A DNA stretch of 59,081 nt, taken from JAJYVT01 sp035534455. GTDB taxonomy: Bacteria > Actinomycetota > Acidimicrobiia > Acidimicrobiales > RAAP-2. The DNA lies in assembly GCA_035534455.1 (NCBI GenBank), contig DATLRV010000023.1:1-59081 (forward strand). The letters run 5' to 3'. The notes beneath the pieces are model-generated. The model ran no database searches. It saw only the letters and a program-made list of their open reading frames with translations, and was not told where the DNA came from. A program made the position numbers and the translations under genes. How positions within the stretch are numbered: the stretch's first letter is position 1; every line of letters starts with the position of its first letter. Positions 42,803-51,097 of this stretch are shown piece by piece.

Positions 42803-44206
42803 TCAGACCGGCGCGGTCGCCGTGAAGCCGATCGCCCGCTCGAGCGCCGCGGCAGAGCGGAGCACGACGAGGTCGCCGTGCTGGGGTCCGACGAGCTGCA
42901 CGCCGACCGGGAGGCCGGCGTCGGTGAGCCCCGCGCACACCGTGGCCGCGGGCGAGCGCGTCATGTTGAACGGGTAGGTCAGCCGGACCCAGTTCGGGTC
43001 CACGACGCCGTTCACGATGCCCTTGCCCCCGAGCGCGTTGGGCGGTGGCGCACCCGCGGTGGTGGGAGTGACGAGGAGCCGGACGTCCCTGAAGAGCTCG
43101 ACGAGCCGCAGGTTCATCAGGTGGCAGCGGTCGAGGGCGCGGACGAGCCGGAGCGCGGGCAGGCTCCGCGCGTGCTCCGCCATCGATACGAGCACGGGTG
43201 TCATGGTGCCCCAGCGCGACTCGTGCGGCTCCAGTGTGCGCAACAGACACGTGCAGACGATCGCGAGCCAGTCGTCGAGCGGGTCCTCGTCGAAGACCGT
43301 GCCGACCTCCACGATGTCGGCGCCGAGCTCGTCGAGCACGCCGAGGACGCGTTCGGCGACAGCCAGGACAGAGCGGTCCACCTCCGTGTAGCCGAGCGCG
43401 GGCGACCACGCGACGCGCGCCGGCACCCGCGGGTCGACGAGGGCGTCGAGCCAGCTGGTCTCTGGCCGGGGCAGCGAGAGCAGGTCGGCGGGCTCGGGTC
43501 CGACGACCGCGTCGAGCGCCGTGACGACGTCGGCGACCGTGCGTCCGAGCACACCTTTGGTGGAGAGGCCCAGCCACCCGGCCCCTCTCGGGTCGGCGGT
43601 GGGGACGCGGCCGTGGGAGGGCTTCACCCCCGACAGCGCGCAGCACGATGACGGGATCCGGATGGACCCGCCACCGTCGCTGCCGGTTGCGAGCGGCACC
43701 ATCCCGGCCGCGACGGCCGCTGCCGACCCCCCGGACGACCCCCCGGCACTGTGGTCCGGCGACCAGGGGTTGCGCGTCGTGCCGAACAGGGTGTTGGACG
43801 TGTGCGCGGTCCACGCGAACTCCGGGAGGTTGGTCTTCCCGACGACGACCGCACCGGCGGCCCGAAGCCGCGCGACGAGCGCCGAGTCGTGGACGGCCCG
43901 GGCTGCGGTCGCCAGCGCCATCGAGCCGTGCGTCGTGCGGTAGCCGGCGGCGTCCTCTGCGTCCTTGACGCCGATCGGCACGCCTGCGAGCGGTCCCGGG
44001 TCGCCACCGGCCGCCACGAGCTGGTCGACGGCGCCCGCCTGCTCGAGAGCGCGCTCGGCGTTCACCGCGACGAAGGCGAGGAGCGCAGCGTTGGTCGCCT
44101 CGATCCGCTCGAGCGATGCGGTGACGACCTCCCGGGCGGAGACCTCCTTGGAGCGGACGCGCCGCGCGAGCTCGCCGACCTCGACGGTGCGGAAGTCCAC
44201 CGTCAC
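42803..44206 (-). CDS. Amidase (amidase signature family)
   Basis: A 467-residue hydrolase, GTG start at 44206 overlapping the LLM gene stop (GTGA). The Ser-cisSer-Lys triad is visible: Lys in GVPIGVKDAED, cis-Ser in the SAGGSSGGSAAAVAAG loop, and the nucleophile in GSDGGGSIRIPSS. The rest follows GatA-like amidases, but no GatB/GatC is adjacent, so it is a catabolic amidase and not a tRNA amidotransferase subunit. The substrate is unknown. It is co-transcribed with the LLM oxidoreductase and possibly with fpg. Confidence 0.9.
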   Translation of the reverse strand: MTVDFRTVEVGELARRVRSKEVSAREVVTASLERIEATNAALLAFVAVNAERALEQAGAVDQLVAAGGDPGPLAGVPIGVKDAEDAAGYRTTHGSMALATAARAVHDSALVARLRAAGAVVVGKTNLPEFAWTAHTSNTLFGTTRNPWSPDHSAGGSSGGSAAAVAAGMVPLATGSDGGGSIRIPSSCCALSGVKPSHGRVPTADPRGAGWLGLSTKGVLGRTVADVVTALDAVVGPEPADLLSLPRPETSWLDALVDPRVPARVAWSPALGYTEVDRSVLAVAERVLGVLDELGADIVEVGTVFDEDPLDDWLAIVCTCLLRTLEPHESRWGTMTPVLVSMAEHARSLPALRLVRALDRCHLMNLRLVELFRDVRLLVTPTTAGAPPPNALGGKGIVNGVVDPNWVRLTYPFNMTRSPAATVCAGLTDAGLPVGVQLVGPQHGDLVVLRSAAALERAIGFTATAPV

Positions 44207-45177
44207 CCTCCGAGCGCTACGACGGCGTCGCGGAGGTCGCGTTCCACCGTCACGACCATGAGCACGGGCAGCGTCACGCCGGCGTCGACGTAGCGCTCGA
44301 CGTGGCTGCGACAGGTGTCGGGATCGCCGTGGACCACCAGGGCGTCGACGACCTCGTCGGGGATCGCCCCGAGGGCGGCCTTGCGGTCGCCCGCGTGCCA
44401 TGCGTCCCACATGGGTTGGAGCAGCGGCGACCGTCCCAGCCACCGGTGGAAGGCGGCGTAGGCGGGGACGGTGAGGTAGGCGGCGATCATCCGGCGGGCA
44501 ACCGCTCTCGCAACCGATGCGTCGGCCTCGGGGACCACGAAGATGCGCGCGACGACCTCGCCGATTTCCACCGCCCCGGCGCTTCGGGCGCCGGAGCGGA
44601 CTTCGGCGAGCGCCGTCGGCACGTCCTCAGGGGCGAGCCAGTTGAGGATCACCCCGTCGGCGGCCCTTCCGGCGAGGCGGAGCATCCCGGGGCGCAGCGC
44701 GGCGAGGTACAGGGGCGGCGGCGCGTCCACCGGCCGCGAGAGGCGGAACCCGTGGACCGAGAACGTCTCGTAGTCCGCGGTCACCTTCTCGCCCGCGAGA
44801 GCGTGCCGCAGGAACGCCAGCGTGTCCCGGACGCGCGCGTACGGACGGTCGAACGCGATGCCGTTCCACTGCTCGACGATCACGTCCGAGGAGGTTCCGA
44901 GACCGAAGGCGAACCGTCCGGGTGCGCTCTCGGCCATCGCCGCGACGCTCTGGGCGAGAAGTGCGGGGCCCCTCGTGAAAGCGGGCACGATCGCGACGCC
45001 GAGCCGCAGGTCGGGCTCCCACGCAGCCGCGAGGGCGAGCGGCGTGAACCCGTCGGTGCCGTCCACCTCTGCCGACCAGGCGTCCGTGTACCCCGCGGCG
45101 CGTGCGTCGGCGAACCACGCCCGGTGCCGGGCGAGCGGGACGCCCGGGAAGGGCACGGTGATCCCGATGCGTCGCAC
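44203..45177 (-). CDS. LLM-class F420-dependent oxidoreductase
   Basis: A 324-residue TIM-barrel protein of the luciferase-like family, GTG start. Seen: ITVPFPGVPLARHRAWFADARAAGYTDAWSAE at the start, FGLGTSSDVIVEQWNG and ADGVILNWLAPEDVP, matching actinobacterial F420-dependent enzymes. The genome makes F420 (cofD/cofE at 6146-7808), so F420 is the likely hydride carrier, though FMN use cannot be excluded. The substrate is unknown. It heads the operon with the amidase. Confidence 0.88.
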   Translation of the reverse strand: MRRIGITVPFPGVPLARHRAWFADARAAGYTDAWSAEVDGTDGFTPLALAAAWEPDLRLGVAIVPAFTRGPALLAQSVAAMAESAPGRFAFGLGTSSDVIVEQWNGIAFDRPYARVRDTLAFLRHALAGEKVTADYETFSVHGFRLSRPVDAPPPLYLAALRPGMLRLAGRAADGVILNWLAPEDVPTALAEVRSGARSAGAVEIGEVVARIFVVPEADASVARAVARRMIAAYLTVPAYAAFHRWLGRSPLLQPMWDAWHAGDRKAALGAIPDEVVDALVVHGDPDTCRSHVERYVDAGVTLPVLMVVTVERDLRDAVVALGG

Positions 45178-45252
45178 GGAACTGCACGTTATCGGCGCGC
45201 GGAGCGCCCGACCGGTGCCGGCCCCGTGGCCTCGAGCGACGGATGCCGGGCG

Positions 45253-46332
45253 CTACCGCCTTGCTGCCGAGCGCGCGCCGGGATGGGCCGACATCGCGGC
45301 GGTGACGCCGCGGCGCACCAGTGTCACCGCGCCGGCGAGCACGAGGTACTCGCGGTTGTAGAGGTGCGAGACCTTCCCGACCTTGACTCCGGCGGGATCG
45401 TGGATCCCGATGCGCGCGCCGACGTAGCGCGCCGACGCGAAGGCGAGGGTGACCACCTCGGGGTGGTGCGAGCACATGCCCTCCAGCTCCTCGACCCCGA
45501 CCCACGACTCGTCGTTGTACGAGAGCAGCAAGAGCCCGCAGTCGACCGACGCGACGGTTTCGGCCAGGGCGGCGGGCATGGTGCGCTTCGAATTGAACTC
45601 GCTCCTCGTGGAGGGGTCCCGAGCATCGAGCCGCTTGCACGCCACCCCGTAGTGGGCGGGGGCGTCCCAGGCGACGAGGGTCTCCCACACGTGGTAGTTC
45701 GTGAAGTAGCGGTGCTGGTTGTACGGAGGGTCGAGGTACGCGAGGTCGAAGCTGCCGAGCCCGCGGGCGAGGACGCGGGCGTCCCCGAGCCGGGCGTGGC
45801 CGTGCCCGGCCAGCAGCTGGGGCGCGAGGAGCTCGAGCGGCTTGTACGAGCGCGGTGCCCACTGTTTGACGAAGGCCATCTGGAGCCCCACCGTGGAGTC
45901 GACCCGGTCGGCTGCCTCGATGAGGCTCGTGAGGAGCACGGGCTCGAGCGGCGTCCCTGCGTAGTCCGCGGCGATGGCGTCGCGGACCGCGTCGATCCGC
46001 TCGCCGTTGAACGGCTGGAAGAACCGGGCGCGCCGGCAGAACGTCTCGGTGACGTAGCCCGGAGTCCCACCGAGCGCGTTCAGGTGCCCGAGCGCGTCCG
46101 ACAGGTCACGCTCCGAGATCGCGGTGGCGTCGGTCTCCACGTAGCAGCGCGCGAAGACCTCTGCGTACCGGGCGAGGTCGACGGCCGTCACCACGATCCC
46201 GAGGCGTTTGAAGGCCTGGGCGACCCGCGTCGTCCCGGTGAAGAGGTCGAGGGCGCTGCGCGCCCCGCTCGCCGCGGCGACGGCCTCGAGCACGGGCACG
46301 AGGCGCCGCTTCGACCCCAGGTATTTGATCAC
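45253..46332 (-). CDS. D12-class adenine-specific DNA methyltransferase
   Basis: A 359-residue protein with GTG start (VIKYLGSKRRLVPVL). It has the AdoMet-binding ALDLFTGTTRVAQAF and the catalytic DPPY motif in LAYLDPPYNQHRYF, in the motif order of the alpha (D12/Dam-like) group. It methylates N6 of adenine in DNA; the site is unknown. No restriction endonuclease gene is next to it, so it is an orphan methyltransferase, or a partner may be elsewhere. It could act in epigenetic control, repair or phage resistance. It is not overlapping its neighbours. Confidence 0.87.
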   Translation of the reverse strand: MIKYLGSKRRLVPVLEAVAAASGARSALDLFTGTTRVAQAFKRLGIVVTAVDLARYAEVFARCYVETDATAISERDLSDALGHLNALGGTPGYVTETFCRRARFFQPFNGERIDAVRDAIAADYAGTPLEPVLLTSLIEAADRVDSTVGLQMAFVKQWAPRSYKPLELLAPQLLAGHGHARLGDARVLARGLGSFDLAYLDPPYNQHRYFTNYHVWETLVAWDAPAHYGVACKRLDARDPSTRSEFNSKRTMPAALAETVASVDCGLLLLSYNDESWVGVEELEGMCSHHPEVVTLAFASARYVGARIGIHDPAGVKVGKVSHLYNREYLVLAGAVTLVRRGVTAAMSAHPGARSAARR

Positions 46333-46456
46333 CGGGTCAGCCTGCGACCGGCTCGGTGCGCACGGCGAGAGGTTATGCGCGTCCCCGGCTCCGCTCCGGT
46401 GATGGTGCCGCGCCGGCACTCCGGGCGTCGGTCGGCTCCCGGTGGCGAACCGGGCG

Positions 46457-48427
46457 TCAGCGGGCAGCGTGCAAGGACCAGCGGGCCGTGCCGCCCGCGG
46501 CCGGCACCGGCGCCCCGAGCGTCTCGCGCAGGGCGCGCCGTACGCGGGCGGACCCCGCCATGCCCGGGAGGACGACCACCTCGTCCACGCCGAGCGTGCG
46601 GAGATCCGCGCGCACCGCCGCGCGCGTCGTCGCAGTGAGCGGGAGGCGGAGGCGGTGGACGCCGGCGGCCGCGAAGACGAGCCACAGCGCGTCGATCGGT
46701 GGTGACTCGACGGCGCGCCGGTTCCTGCCGGGCACGATGGCGTAGCCGTCGGGGAGGGTGAACGAGAAGCCGTCGGATGCCTGCCGGACCATCTGCTCGG
46801 AGACCGAGTTGGAGGTGTCCGGGTAGACGGCGACGACCGGCGCACTGCCGGAGCGGTGCGAGTCTGCCGATGCGCGGTCCACGGCCGGGAGCGTCGCAGT
46901 CCGGGCCGAGGTGACCGCGTACGGCCACCTCGGCACCACGACGACGGGCACGAGCGCGAACGCCGCGACCGAGACGGCGAGGCCCCCGAGCAGCGGCACC
47001 GCCGCGGCGCGAGGGCCGGGCGTCCTCGTGGCCCCGGTCCTCGTGGCCCCGGTCATCGTGGAGACGGTCGTCGTGGAGACGGTCGTCGTGGAGACGGTCG
47101 CTGCGTCGCCTGGTGCGAGCGGCGCGGGTCGCCGCGACATCGGGCGCTTCCGGTCCCACGCCCGCACGTGGTCGACGACCACGGCGAGCGCAAGACCGCA
47201 GAAGAGGTCGACCATCGACGCGAAGCGTTCGGGGACGATGGAGTCGAGGAGGGGGACGTGACCGAGCGCCGCGGCGGGAAGCGGGACGTGGAGCGCACCG
47301 TGCCCGACGTGGACCTCGTAGCCGAGCGACGCGACGTAGCTCATGGCGGCGATCGCAAGAGCGACACGCAGCACCGGCGATCGCCACAGGACCGCTGCAC
47401 CGGCGAGCAGGACCGCGAGCATCGCGACGCCGAGGTAGCTGCCGTTCGAGCCCGAGACGAACGAGACCCCGGCGAGCTGCCCGCGCGGCTCGACCGTCGC
47501 CGCGAGGGAGGTGGCGATGGTGCCGATGTGGCGCCAGACCGGCCCGGCGACGTGGTGTGGCCCGGCGACGACGACCCAGAAGGGGTAGGCGAGCGCGCCG
47601 ACGACGATCACCGTCGCCAGCGCGAGGCCGCGCCACGCAGCAGCGAGATGCGCCGCCACAGCCCGGGGCCAACAGCTCGCGACGACGACAGCCGCCGCCG
47701 CGGCGGTAAGCGCGGTGATCGCGAGCAGCTCGGTCGAGACGAAGAACTGGGCCACCACGAGGATCCCGAGTGCAGCACCGGCGGCGAGTGGCCGGCGGGT
47801 CCCGCGGACGACCAGCGCGTCGAGGCAGCAGAGGATCAGAGGCGGGAAGACGAGCCACGTGAGGTCCAAGTGGCCGTACCGGAGGTCCCCGGCCACGAAG
47901 GGGCCGAACCCGTAGAAGAGCCCTCCCGCGAACGCGGCCGGCCACCAGGTGACGAAGCGGCGGCAGAGCGCGAAGGCGCCGAGCGCGCTCAACGCGGGCG
48001 CGGCGAGGACCGCCACGTCGAACGCCGCGACGGGTCCCGCCGTCACCGTCACGGGGGCGAAGAGGAGCCCGAGGAGCTCCATGGACGTGTTGGCGAGCAG
48101 GTTCACCCCTGAGGGGAAGAAGACTGCATGGCTGAAGAACGGATTCGTGCCGGCGCCGAGCGCGTGCGGTACCCAGGCCAGGAACCACACCTCCTGACCG
48201 GGGTCGGCCGATCCCGCGGGCAGCGCAGCCCCGAAGGCGTGCGCGAGGAGCCGCGACCAGATCGCGAGTGCGAGCGCCAGGTAGAGGCCGAAGGCGAAGA
48301 GGAGGGGGACCCGACTCCGCCACCCGGTCCGCTCGCGGAGCGCACGACCCCGGCGCGCATCTGGTGACGCCGCAGTCGCCGGCCGGGCTCCGCCTTGCGG
48401 CGTGACCACCGTCGCCGCCCGGATCAC
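46457..48427 (-). CDS. Large multi-spanning membrane protein (YfhO/GT-C-like)
   Basis: A 656-residue protein, GTG start. The N-terminal 40 residues are basic, then about ten to twelve membrane helices. The outer loop after helix 1 holds SADPGQEVWFLAWVPHAL and GTNPFFSHAVFFPSGVNLL, with acidic and aromatic residues like GT-C enzymes. The C-terminal part is an outer soluble domain with WPYAVTSARTATLP and YAIVPGRNRRAVESPP. A Thr/Ser/Val-rich linker (VSTTTVSTTTVSTMT) encoded by a 15-bp repeat separates the two halves. The precise substrate is unknown. Confidence 0.7.
   Translation of the reverse strand: MIRAATVVTPQGGARPATAASPDARRGRALRERTGWRSRVPLLFAFGLYLALALAIWSRLLAHAFGAALPAGSADPGQEVWFLAWVPHALGAGTNPFFSHAVFFPSGVNLLANTSMELLGLLFAPVTVTAGPVAAFDVAVLAAPALSALGAFALCRRFVTWWPAAFAGGLFYGFGPFVAGDLRYGHLDLTWLVFPPLILCCLDALVVRGTRRPLAAGAALGILVVAQFFVSTELLAITALTAAAAAVVVASCWPRAVAAHLAAAWRGLALATVIVVGALAYPFWVVVAGPHHVAGPVWRHIGTIATSLAATVEPRGQLAGVSFVSGSNGSYLGVAMLAVLLAGAAVLWRSPVLRVALAIAAMSYVASLGYEVHVGHGALHVPLPAAALGHVPLLDSIVPERFASMVDLFCGLALAVVVDHVRAWDRKRPMSRRPAPLAPGDAATVSTTTVSTTTVSTMTGATRTGATRTPGPRAAAVPLLGGLAVSVAAFALVPVVVVPRWPYAVTSARTATLPAVDRASADSHRSGSAPVVAVYPDTSNSVSEQMVRQASDGFSFTLPDGYAIVPGRNRRAVESPPIDALWLVFAAAGVHRLRLPLTATTRAAVRADLRTLGVDEVVVLPGMAGSARVRRALRETLGAPVPAAGGTARWSLHAAR
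47026..47100 (+). repeat. 15-bp tandem repeat, five units, in frame
   Basis: Five 15-bp units: two of the form TCGTGGCCCCGGTCC and three TCGTGGAGACGGTCG. On the minus strand they encode the Thr/Ser/Val-rich linker of the membrane protein, so unit gain or loss would change linker length only. Confidence 0.9.
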
Positions 48428-48475
48428 GACTCCCGAGGATACGACGGGAGCGCGGCGTCGGGTGCGGCGGAGCGC

Positions 48476-49174
48476 CTACCCCAGGATGTTCACGGCCCTT
48501 GCGGCGACGATGCCGACGGTGACGATGGACACGAGGGACTCCGCGCCCATGAGTGCCTTGGCCGCACGCGTGAGCGGCATGGTGTCGGTCGGGCTGAAGG
48601 CTGCGGCGTTGGTGAGCGCGACGTAGAGGTAGTCGAAGAATTCCGGGGTCCACGCGACGGGCGGCGTCCCCGGTGTGACCATCTGGGGGACCGGCGTGAC
48701 CATCTGGGGGAACTGAAAGTCGGGGCTCCGCTCGTGTCGGCGCGCCCGCGCGCCCGGGCCGCCGCGGTCGAGCTGCCAGAACCAGAGCGCGTACACGATG
48801 ATGTTCGTGAGCCACACCGACACGGCGCCGTAGAGGAGAGGCCGCCCCTTCGCCAGGCTTCCGTAGAGCAGGGAGTCGACGAGTAGCGCGACGGACACCA
48901 TGTTGGCGACGTTCAGCAGTGCGACGACCCCGATCACGAATTCGCGCACGTCGGCTTCCTCGCGTGCCCGCCGGTAGGTGCGCACCACGTTCAATAGGAC
49001 GATCAGCACCGCCTCGATGGCCGGGATGAGCCAGCGAGGGCCGATGGCCAGCTGGCCGGGCAGGATCAGGTAGAGGCCGAGCGCTGCGAGGATCGCGAGC
49101 GTCGGGGACCAGTGCTTGACCCGCGGCAACGGCGGGGGCTGCGTTCCTGGGACCGGTGCGGGAGGGTCCGCCAT
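48476..49174 (-). CDS. Integral membrane protein of unknown function
   Basis: A 232-residue protein, ATG start at 49174. It has five or six hydrophobic segments: ATLAILAALGLYLILPG near the N-terminus, WLIPAIEAVLIVLLNVV, VIGVVALLNVANMVSVALLV, WLTNIIVYALWFWQL, and a last one SIVTVGIVAARAVNILG. A short loop contains PQMVTPVPQMVTPG, a 24-base direct duplication. The final FFDYLYVALTNAAAFSPTDTMPL resembles the pore-loop region of bacterial DUF1345-like or channel-like proteins, though channel function is not shown. The divergent mutasome genes begin 100 bases away. Confidence 0.7.
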   Translation of the reverse strand: MADPPAPVPGTQPPPLPRVKHWSPTLAILAALGLYLILPGQLAIGPRWLIPAIEAVLIVLLNVVRTYRRAREEADVREFVIGVVALLNVANMVSVALLVDSLLYGSLAKGRPLLYGAVSVWLTNIIVYALWFWQLDRGGPGARARRHERSPDFQFPQMVTPVPQMVTPGTPPVAWTPEFFDYLYVALTNAAAFSPTDTMPLTRAAKALMGAESLVSIVTVGIVAARAVNILG

Positions 49175-49275
49175 GTCGGCCCGACGGTACCGCCGCGCCC
49201 GCCGTACAGCGGGGATCTCGGGGTGAGATGGCTGGGGAAGGGCAGGAGACAGCGGCAGGACGCGGAGGTATGGTG

Positions 49276-49291
49276 GCGAACATATGTTCGC
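49276..49291. promoter_or_regulatory. LexA (SOS) box overlapping the imuA' start
   Basis: A 16-bp perfect palindrome GCGAACATATGTTCGC. Its core GAAC-N4-GTTC is the actinobacterial/Gram-positive SOS operator. The ATG of imuA' lies at its centre. A TATGGT -10-like hexamer at 49269-49274 puts the transcription start inside the box, so LexA would block initiation directly and the mRNA may be leaderless. Confidence 0.9.
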
Positions 49292-49937
49292 TCCATCCAC
49301 ACCTCGCCGTCAGGGTCTCCAGGTGCTGGCCGAACGGGTACGACCGGTCGCCGCGAGCAGGACCCGCCTCCTGCCGGTGCTCCCTCCGATCGCCGCGCTG
49401 CTTCCCGACGGCGGTCTCCGGCGGGGAACCGTCGTCCGGTGCACCGGGACGGCGGCGCCGAGCCTGGCCATGGCGGTGGCGGCCGGCCCGTCGGCCGCGG
49501 GGTCGTGGTGCGCGACGGTGGGGCTCGAGGAGATGGGGGTGCTCGCCGCCGCGGGGTACGGGCTGGACCTCGAGCGGCTGGCGGTCGTCCGCGCCGCGAC
49601 CGCCGAATGGGCGGTCGCGGCAGCCGTCCTCGTCGACGGCATCGACCTCTTGGTGCTCTCGCCACCCCGGCATGCCAGGCCCGCCGCAGCGCGGACGCTG
49701 GCCGCCCGGGCGCGCGAGCGCGGTGCCGTGGTGCTCGTGGTCGAGGACAGGCCGGCCTTCCCCGCCGAGCTGGAGCTCGTGGTGGAGACGGCGCAGTGGC
49801 ACGGCCTCGCCGAGGGGACGGGTCGTCTCAGGTCGCGCCGGGTCACCGTGATGGCCCACGGGCGCGGCTCGGCGGTCCGCCCCCTCCGACAGGAGCTGTG
49901 GCTGCCCACGGCTACCGGGAAGGTGGCCGCGGCATGA
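49284..49937 (+). CDS. imuA': ImuA' mutasome accessory protein
   Basis: A 217-residue RecA-fold-like protein of the SOS mutasome. It matches the ImuA'/ImuA actinobacterial type: LPVLPPIAALLPDGGLRRGTVV, then SWCATVGLEEMGVLAAAGYGLDLERLAVV, DGIDLLVLSPPRH and a C-terminal RPLRQELWLP. ImuA' helps ImuB and DnaE2 perform error-prone translesion synthesis. The ATG at 49284 sits in the LexA box (probable leaderless start); a GTG at 49323 is a possible shorter start. It overlaps imuB by 4 bases. Confidence 0.85.
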   Translation: MFAPSTPRRQGLQVLAERVRPVAASRTRLLPVLPPIAALLPDGGLRRGTVVRCTGTAAPSLAMAVAAGPSAAGSWCATVGLEEMGVLAAAGYGLDLERLAVVRAATAEWAVAAAVLVDGIDLLVLSPPRHARPAAARTLAARARERGAVVLVVEDRPAFPAELELVVETAQWHGLAEGTGRLRSRRVTVMAHGRGSAVRPLRQELWLPTATGKVAAA

Positions 49938-51091
49938 GCGGCTCCCTCCTGCCGCGCCTCCTCCTTGTGGAGTGTCCTGCGCCCGGCGCCCCCCACGGGG
50001 ACGACGGGGGCGAGCACCTCCGCAGGTTCGGCGAGGTGGTGGAGGCGCTGTCGGCGGTGTGCCCATGGGTGGACGCGGTGCGCCCGGGGGTGTGCACGCT
50101 GCCGATCAAAGGCCCCACGCGCTACTTCGGCACCGAGGAGGCCGTGCTCGCTCGCGTGGCGGAGACGGTGGCGGTGACGACGGCGGTGACGACGGCGGTG
50201 ACGACGAGGCTCGGCGTCGCCGAGGGGGTCTTCGCCGCCGCGCTCGCGGCGAGGTCGGGGACGGTCGTGCCCGCGGGGGAGACCGTCCGCTTCCTCGCTC
50301 CGTGGCCGGTCGACGAGCTTGGCGATCCAGAGCTCGCCGACGTGCTCGTCCGGCTGGGGCTGTCGACGCTCGGGCGGTTCGCCGAGGTCCCTGCGGCCGA
50401 CGTGCTCGCCCGCTTCGGCGCCACGGGGGTCCGCGGCCACCGGCTCGCGCGCGGCCTCGACGGCGAACTGCCCGGCTACCGGGTCGCGGGCACCGGCGCC
50501 CGGCTGGTCGCCGTGCTCGGACACGCGCTGGCGCTCCAGGACCGCCAGCGCGGCTTCTGGGGAGGGTCCAGCGCGGCCGACGAGCGCGCCGGCGAGGTGC
50601 TGACCGCGCTCGGGCGGCGGCTCGGCACCGACGCCGTCACCGTGCCCGCGCTCCAAGGAGGGCGGGGGCCGGCGGACCGGTGCCGGCTCGTGCCCTGGAG
50701 CCCTGCGGCGGCACCGGTCGCCCCCGCCCCCGGACAGCGGGCATCCCGTCGCCGGGCTGTTCCCGACCCGCCGTGGCCGGGCCGTCTCCCGCCTCCCGCC
50801 CCGGCTCGGGTGGCGGCGACGGAGCGCTCCGTCGAGGTCGTGGACGGGGTCGGCGCGCGCGTCGGGGTGAGCGCCCGGGGCCTGCTCACGGCCGTCCCCG
50901 CGCGCCTGTCAATCGAGGGCGGTCCGTGGAGCACGCTCATCGCCTGGAGCGCCCCGTGGCCGCTCGAGGAACGGTGGTGGTCGACGGCGCGCCGGCGCGC
51001 GGCGCGCCTGCAGGTCCTGACCGCGGACGGCACGGCCCGGCTCCTCGTCACCGAGCGCGGCCGCTGGCGCGTCGAGGCCACCTACGACTGA
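49934..51091 (+). CDS. imuB: ImuB, Y-family polymerase-like mutasome protein, shortened
   Basis: A 385-residue protein whose ATG overlaps the imuA' stop. ImuB is a catalytically dead Y-family homologue that links the mutasome to the beta clamp. Seen: the palm-like CPWVDAVRPGVCTLPIKGPTRYFG, helix-hairpin-helix VLVRLGLSTLGRFAEVPAADVLARFG, and VPALQGGRGPADRCRLVPW in the C-terminal part. Known ImuB proteins have about 500 residues. Here some 120 residues between the hairpin and FWGG are replaced by about 20 (YRVAGTGARLVAVLG), so the little-finger region seems lost. The reading frame is intact. Residues 80-92 contain a TTAV repeat. Confidence 0.8.
   Translation: MSGSLLPRLLLVECPAPGAPHGDDGGEHLRRFGEVVEALSAVCPWVDAVRPGVCTLPIKGPTRYFGTEEAVLARVAETVAVTTAVTTAVTTRLGVAEGVFAAALAARSGTVVPAGETVRFLAPWPVDELGDPELADVLVRLGLSTLGRFAEVPAADVLARFGATGVRGHRLARGLDGELPGYRVAGTGARLVAVLGHALALQDRQRGFWGGSSAADERAGEVLTALGRRLGTDAVTVPALQGGRGPADRCRLVPWSPAAAPVAPAPGQRASRRRAVPDPPWPGRLPPPAPARVAATERSVEVVDGVGARVGVSARGLLTAVPARLSIEGGPWSTLIAWSAPWPLEERWWSTARRRAARLQVLTADGTARLLVTERGRWRVEATYD
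50171..50206 (+). repeat. 12-bp tandem repeat in imuB
   Basis: Three exact copies of GCGGTGACGACG in frame, encoding AVTT repeats near residue 80 of ImuB. They lie in a surface loop region and preserve the frame. Confidence 0.9.
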
Positions 51092-51097
51092 CGGCAG

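Noticed and set aside
42803..44206. GatA subunit of Glu-tRNA amidotransferase
   Set aside because: The amidase motifs are shared, but gatB and gatC are not adjacent and the context is an LLM oxidoreductase, so a general amidase is the better call.
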